Below, one piece after another: positions 5,974 through 7,913 of a stretch of 7,913 bases of DNA. The first letter of the stretch is position 1; each line of letters starts with the position of its first letter. Below the pieces are notes generated by a model. The model saw only the letters and a program-made list of their open reading frames with translations. It was not told where the DNA came from and did not search any database. The position numbers and the translations under genes are program-made. Source of the DNA: Chloroflexota bacterium (GTDB taxonomy: Bacteria > Chloroflexota > Dehalococcoidia > Lucifugimonadales > JADFKI01); assembly GCA_009838595.1 (NCBI GenBank), contig VXRI01000112.1:1-7913 (forward strand). Reading direction: 5' to 3'.

Positions 5974-5991
5974 ATTCATGATAATTCATGA
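5974..5991. repeat. Short direct repeat ATTCATGA x2 in the lyase-hydrolase gap
   Basis: ATTCATGA occurs at 5974-5981 and 5984-5991, exactly 10 bp apart (about one helical turn), each containing the palindrome TCATGA. The spacing would suit a dimeric regulator bound on one DNA face between the lyase stop and the hydrolase start. Chance is also plausible in such A/T-rich spacer DNA. Confidence 0.35.
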
Positions 5992-6000
5992 CAGTTTAAG

Positions 6001-6894
6001 CTACGCTACGCCCAGCTGCTCCGCCATTCGCAGCATCGCGCGCGCAGTCTGCTCGTGCGCGATGTCCACCATGTCGCCGCCAAATGTTACAGCCGCGCCG
6101 CCCGTCTCGCGCATCTGCTCCATCGCGTCCACAAGCCCGCGCCACTCGGCTATCTCCTCTGCCGATGGCGTGAAGACCTCGTTAACCACGGGCACATGGT
6201 ACGGGTGTATGAGGCTCATACCGTTGTAGCCCAGCCGTTTCAACTCGCCGGCGTAGGTTCGCAAGCCGTCGAGGTCTCGAATGTCGAACCAGCCGCCCGA
6301 TATGGGGAACTGCACGCCCGCCGCCCGTGAATCCACCAAGACTTTCGAGCGGATGAACAGCGTTTCCATGCCCTCCGGCGTCCACTGGTAGCCGATGGAT
6401 CGCGCCGTATCGCCGCCCTTGCCTCCGCTGCCGCCCATATGCGCGATGCGCTCGGACGCGCAGGCGATGTCGTATGCGCTGCGGATGCCTGCCGCCGTTT
6501 CCAAGCCCGGGTCGATGAATATCTTGCCCACTTCTGCGCCCGCCTTACGCTCGAAAAAGCGCAGCAGCACATCAACCTCGACCACATCGGCGGGACATTG
6601 CACCTTCGGCAGTGTGATACCGTACAAATTCGGCTGCGTAATCGCCTCCAAGTCAAAACCCGTAATGCCGGTCTCCAACGGATTGACGCGCACGAACAGC
6701 GTCTGCTCAGCGCCGATTTCGGCGATCATCCTGCCGACAATCTCGCGCGCCGCGTCCTTTTCCTGCGGCGGCACCGAATCTTCAAGATCAAGGATAAGCG
6801 CATCCGCGCCGTACTTGGGCGCTTTGCGTATCCAGTCCTCCTTGTTGCCGGGCACGAACAGCACCGAGCGCAGGGGCTTTGCTTCGTATTTCAT
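6001..6894 (-). CDS. CitE/HpcH-HpaI family CoA-ester lyase
   Basis: This 297-residue TIM-barrel protein belongs to the citrate lyase beta subunit/HpcH-HpaI aldolase family. The hallmarks run in order: RSVLFVPGN (9-17), LILDLEDSVPPQEKDAAR (33-50), FVRVNPLE (67-74; Arg69 is the CoA-ester binding Arg), LPKVQ (95-99), GLETAAGIRSA (130-140; Glu132 a metal ligand), a glycine-rich GGSGGKGGD loop (154-162; Asp162 probably the second metal ligand), VDSRAAGVQFPISG (187-200) and MSLIHPYHVPVVNEVF (226-241). Such enzymes use Mg2+ to cleave or form C-C bonds in malyl-, citramalyl- or related beta-hydroxyacyl-CoA thioesters. The glycine-rich loop differs from the GxED type of CitE and malyl-CoA lyases, so the substrate is left open. 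No citrate lyase alpha or gamma genes are nearby, which argues against a citrate lyase complex. GGAG lies 7 nt before the ATG. By eye it is more G/C-rich than the lipoprotein and ATPase genes. Confidence 0.94.
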   Translation of the reverse strand: MKYEAKPLRSVLFVPGNKEDWIRKAPKYGADALILDLEDSVPPQEKDAAREIVGRMIAEIGAEQTLFVRVNPLETGITGFDLEAITQPNLYGITLPKVQCPADVVEVDVLLRFFERKAGAEVGKIFIDPGLETAAGIRSAYDIACASERIAHMGGSGGKGGDTARSIGYQWTPEGMETLFIRSKVLVDSRAAGVQFPISGGWFDIRDLDGLRTYAGELKRLGYNGMSLIHPYHVPVVNEVFTPSAEEIAEWRGLVDAMEQMRETGGAAVTFGGDMVDIAHEQTARAMLRMAEQLGVA

Positions 6895-6954
6895 TGTGAT
6901 GCTCCAAAGTTATAGCTGGGGCTGAATTTGATAGATGGGATACAGAGGAGTGTT

Positions 6955-7869
6955 TCATTCCAATGCGCCGCCCGCATACTGGAACTCATATCGTATGTCT
7001 CCGTGTTCATCCCGAAACATCTGAAACTTGATGCCTATGGCGTCACCAGTGGACAATGTAGCATGTCCCAAACACTTCACGAGGTCGGGCGAACGAGACA
7101 TTTCCCGAACGTCTTGTATTTCCAGTATCCTGGACCAGTCGGATTTAATCCATTCTAAAGTATTGTCGCAGCCTAACGCCGCCGATAGACTACCATCTCG
7201 TTCGGACGCAAGGATCTCGCGGCGACCGAAAGCCTTGTCTATGTCAGCGTCAAGCTCGATAGCCTTGTCGAAGTCCACAATCGCAGCGCCATAATCATCC
7301 CTATTGAGATAGGCAAACCCACGCTCATAGTAAGCGCCGGCATAGTCTGGGTTCAATTCAATATCCTTGTCAAAGTTGTCAATTGCCCTGTCGTAATCCC
7401 CTTTGTTGGCATAAGCAAGCCCTCGTTGATAGTAAGCGTCGAAGTGTTCAGGATCCAGTGCGATTGCCCTGTCAAAGTCGACAATCGCTCCGTCGTAGTC
7501 ACCTTGTGAGGAATAGGCGCGTCCTCTTTCGTAATAAGCGTCTATGTGGTCTTGGTTCAGCCCGATTGCCTTGTTGTATTCGAAAATCGCGGTCTCATAG
7601 TCGCCTTTCGTAGCAAAGGCAAGTCCTCGACGGTATTGAATGTCTCCTCGGCGATAGTATGTATCCGATACGGAGGTCACAGTTGGCGCGGGAGTACGAG
7701 TTGCAGACAGCGCGGGCGCAACCGTCAGAGCGACCTGAACGGCAACTATATCGGGCGTATCCATAGGTGATTGGGTAGGCGTAGGCGTCGCTTCCGTACC
7801 TACCGATTTTCCGCAAGCCGCCAGCATGGTTACGCCAATGGCAACGGCCAACAACTTCCTAGTAACCAT
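6955..7869 (-). CDS. TPR-repeat lipoprotein
   Basis: This 304-residue protein starts with a lipoprotein signal peptide: MVTRK, a hydrophobic core, then LAAC with Cys19 as the predicted lipid anchor. A Thr/Pro-rich spacer (about 26-66) carries it away from the membrane. Four tetratricopeptide repeats of 34 residues follow (about 78-111, 112-145, 146-179, 180-213). Each has the pattern YYxRGxAYxxxGDYDxAIxDFDKAIxLxP, giving a superhelical protein-binding surface. The C-terminal 90 residues (about 214-304) are unassigned and contain two cysteines (Cys234, Cys266) that could pair. The likely role is an extracytoplasmic scaffold or chaperone-like adaptor; no partner can be named. There is no Shine-Dalgarno sequence before the ATG (leader ACTAGCACCA), so initiation may be leaderless or SD-independent. 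The lyase gene follows after 60 bp. Only 44 bp of upstream sequence are in the window, without a clear promoter. Confidence 0.94.
   Translation of the reverse strand: MVTRKLLAVAIGVTMLAACGKSVGTEATPTPTQSPMDTPDIVAVQVALTVAPALSATRTPAPTVTSVSDTYYRRGDIQYRRGLAFATKGDYETAIFEYNKAIGLNQDHIDAYYERGRAYSSQGDYDGAIVDFDRAIALDPEHFDAYYQRGLAYANKGDYDRAIDNFDKDIELNPDYAGAYYERGFAYLNRDDYGAAIVDFDKAIELDADIDKAFGRREILASERDGSLSAALGCDNTLEWIKSDWSRILEIQDVREMSRSPDLVKCLGHATLSTGDAIGIKFQMFRDEHGDIRYEFQYAGGALE
7231..7638 (-). repeat. Four 102-bp coding repeats of the TPR lipoprotein
   Basis: The four TPR units are also recognisable in the DNA as a 102-bp period. The segment encoding GDYDxAI, for example, recurs near 7265-7285, 7383-7400, 7485-7503 and 7585-7605 with synonymous and conservative changes. 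The copies are diverged, which suggests old internal duplication rather than a recent expansion. Confidence 0.6.
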
Positions 7870-7913
7870 TGGTGCTAGTTTAAGACATAGTTGAAAAAGC
7901 CACGGGGATGCGC

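Noticed and set aside
6909..6914. TATAAC as a -10 box for the lyase gene
   Set aside because: No acceptable -35 hexamer lies at 16-18 bp, and it falls too close to the GGAG site to be convincing.
6395..6925. Plus-strand ORFs (176 and 158 residues) opposite the CoA-ester lyase
   Set aside because: Both are antisense to a gene with complete family motifs, overlap each other in different frames and encode low-complexity Ser/Arg-rich products.

Overview
The window looks like a stretch of bacterial chromosome, most likely from a Chloroflexota member (SAR202/Dehalococcoidia-like). That placement is inferred from protein style. Two lipoproteins carry long Thr/Pro-rich spacers after the lipobox, a habit common in that phylum, and they sit beside a copper-type formylglycine-generating enzyme and a glycine-rich-loop CitE-like lyase. 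No rRNA, tRNA or other taxonomic marker is present. All recognisable genes lie on the minus strand, so they are read from high to low coordinates. The plus-strand ORFs look like shadows.

In order of transcription: a TPR-repeat lipoprotein (7869-6955); a CitE/HpcH-type CoA-ester lyase (6894-6001); a class C beta-lactamase-like serine hydrolase (5932-4724); a gene-free stretch (4723-4425) holding two copies of a ~90-bp repeat; an ORC/Cdc6-like AAA+ ATPase (4424-3231); a formylglycine-generating enzyme (3166-2204); a short HicB-type antitoxin (2096-1839); a broken HicA toxin gene overlapping the hicB stop by one base (1839-1622); and a modular HtrA-like trypsin-family lipoprotein (1489 to beyond the left edge).

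Spacing suggests that lipoprotein, lyase and hydrolase could be co-transcribed (gaps of 60 and 68 bp), and likewise ATPase and FGE (64 bp). No convincing intrinsic terminator was seen. The lyase and hydrolase are soluble metabolic enzymes with undefined substrates. The two lipoproteins are predicted to sit on the outer face of the cytoplasmic membrane. FGE would activate sulfatases encoded elsewhere.

The most notable items are: (1) a hicA gene killed by two stop codons and a frameshift next to an intact hicB; (2) a diverged tandem repeat with nested palindromes immediately upstream of the ORC-like ATPase, one arm lying at the -35 position of its best promoter; (3) a perfect 8-bp hairpin that would bury the ribosome binding site of the HtrA-like gene; (4) a CxAxR motif, matching the FGE recognition pattern, in the N-terminus of the FGE itself. 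None of these proves a new system, but the repeat/ATPase pair and the orphan antitoxin deserve a second look.
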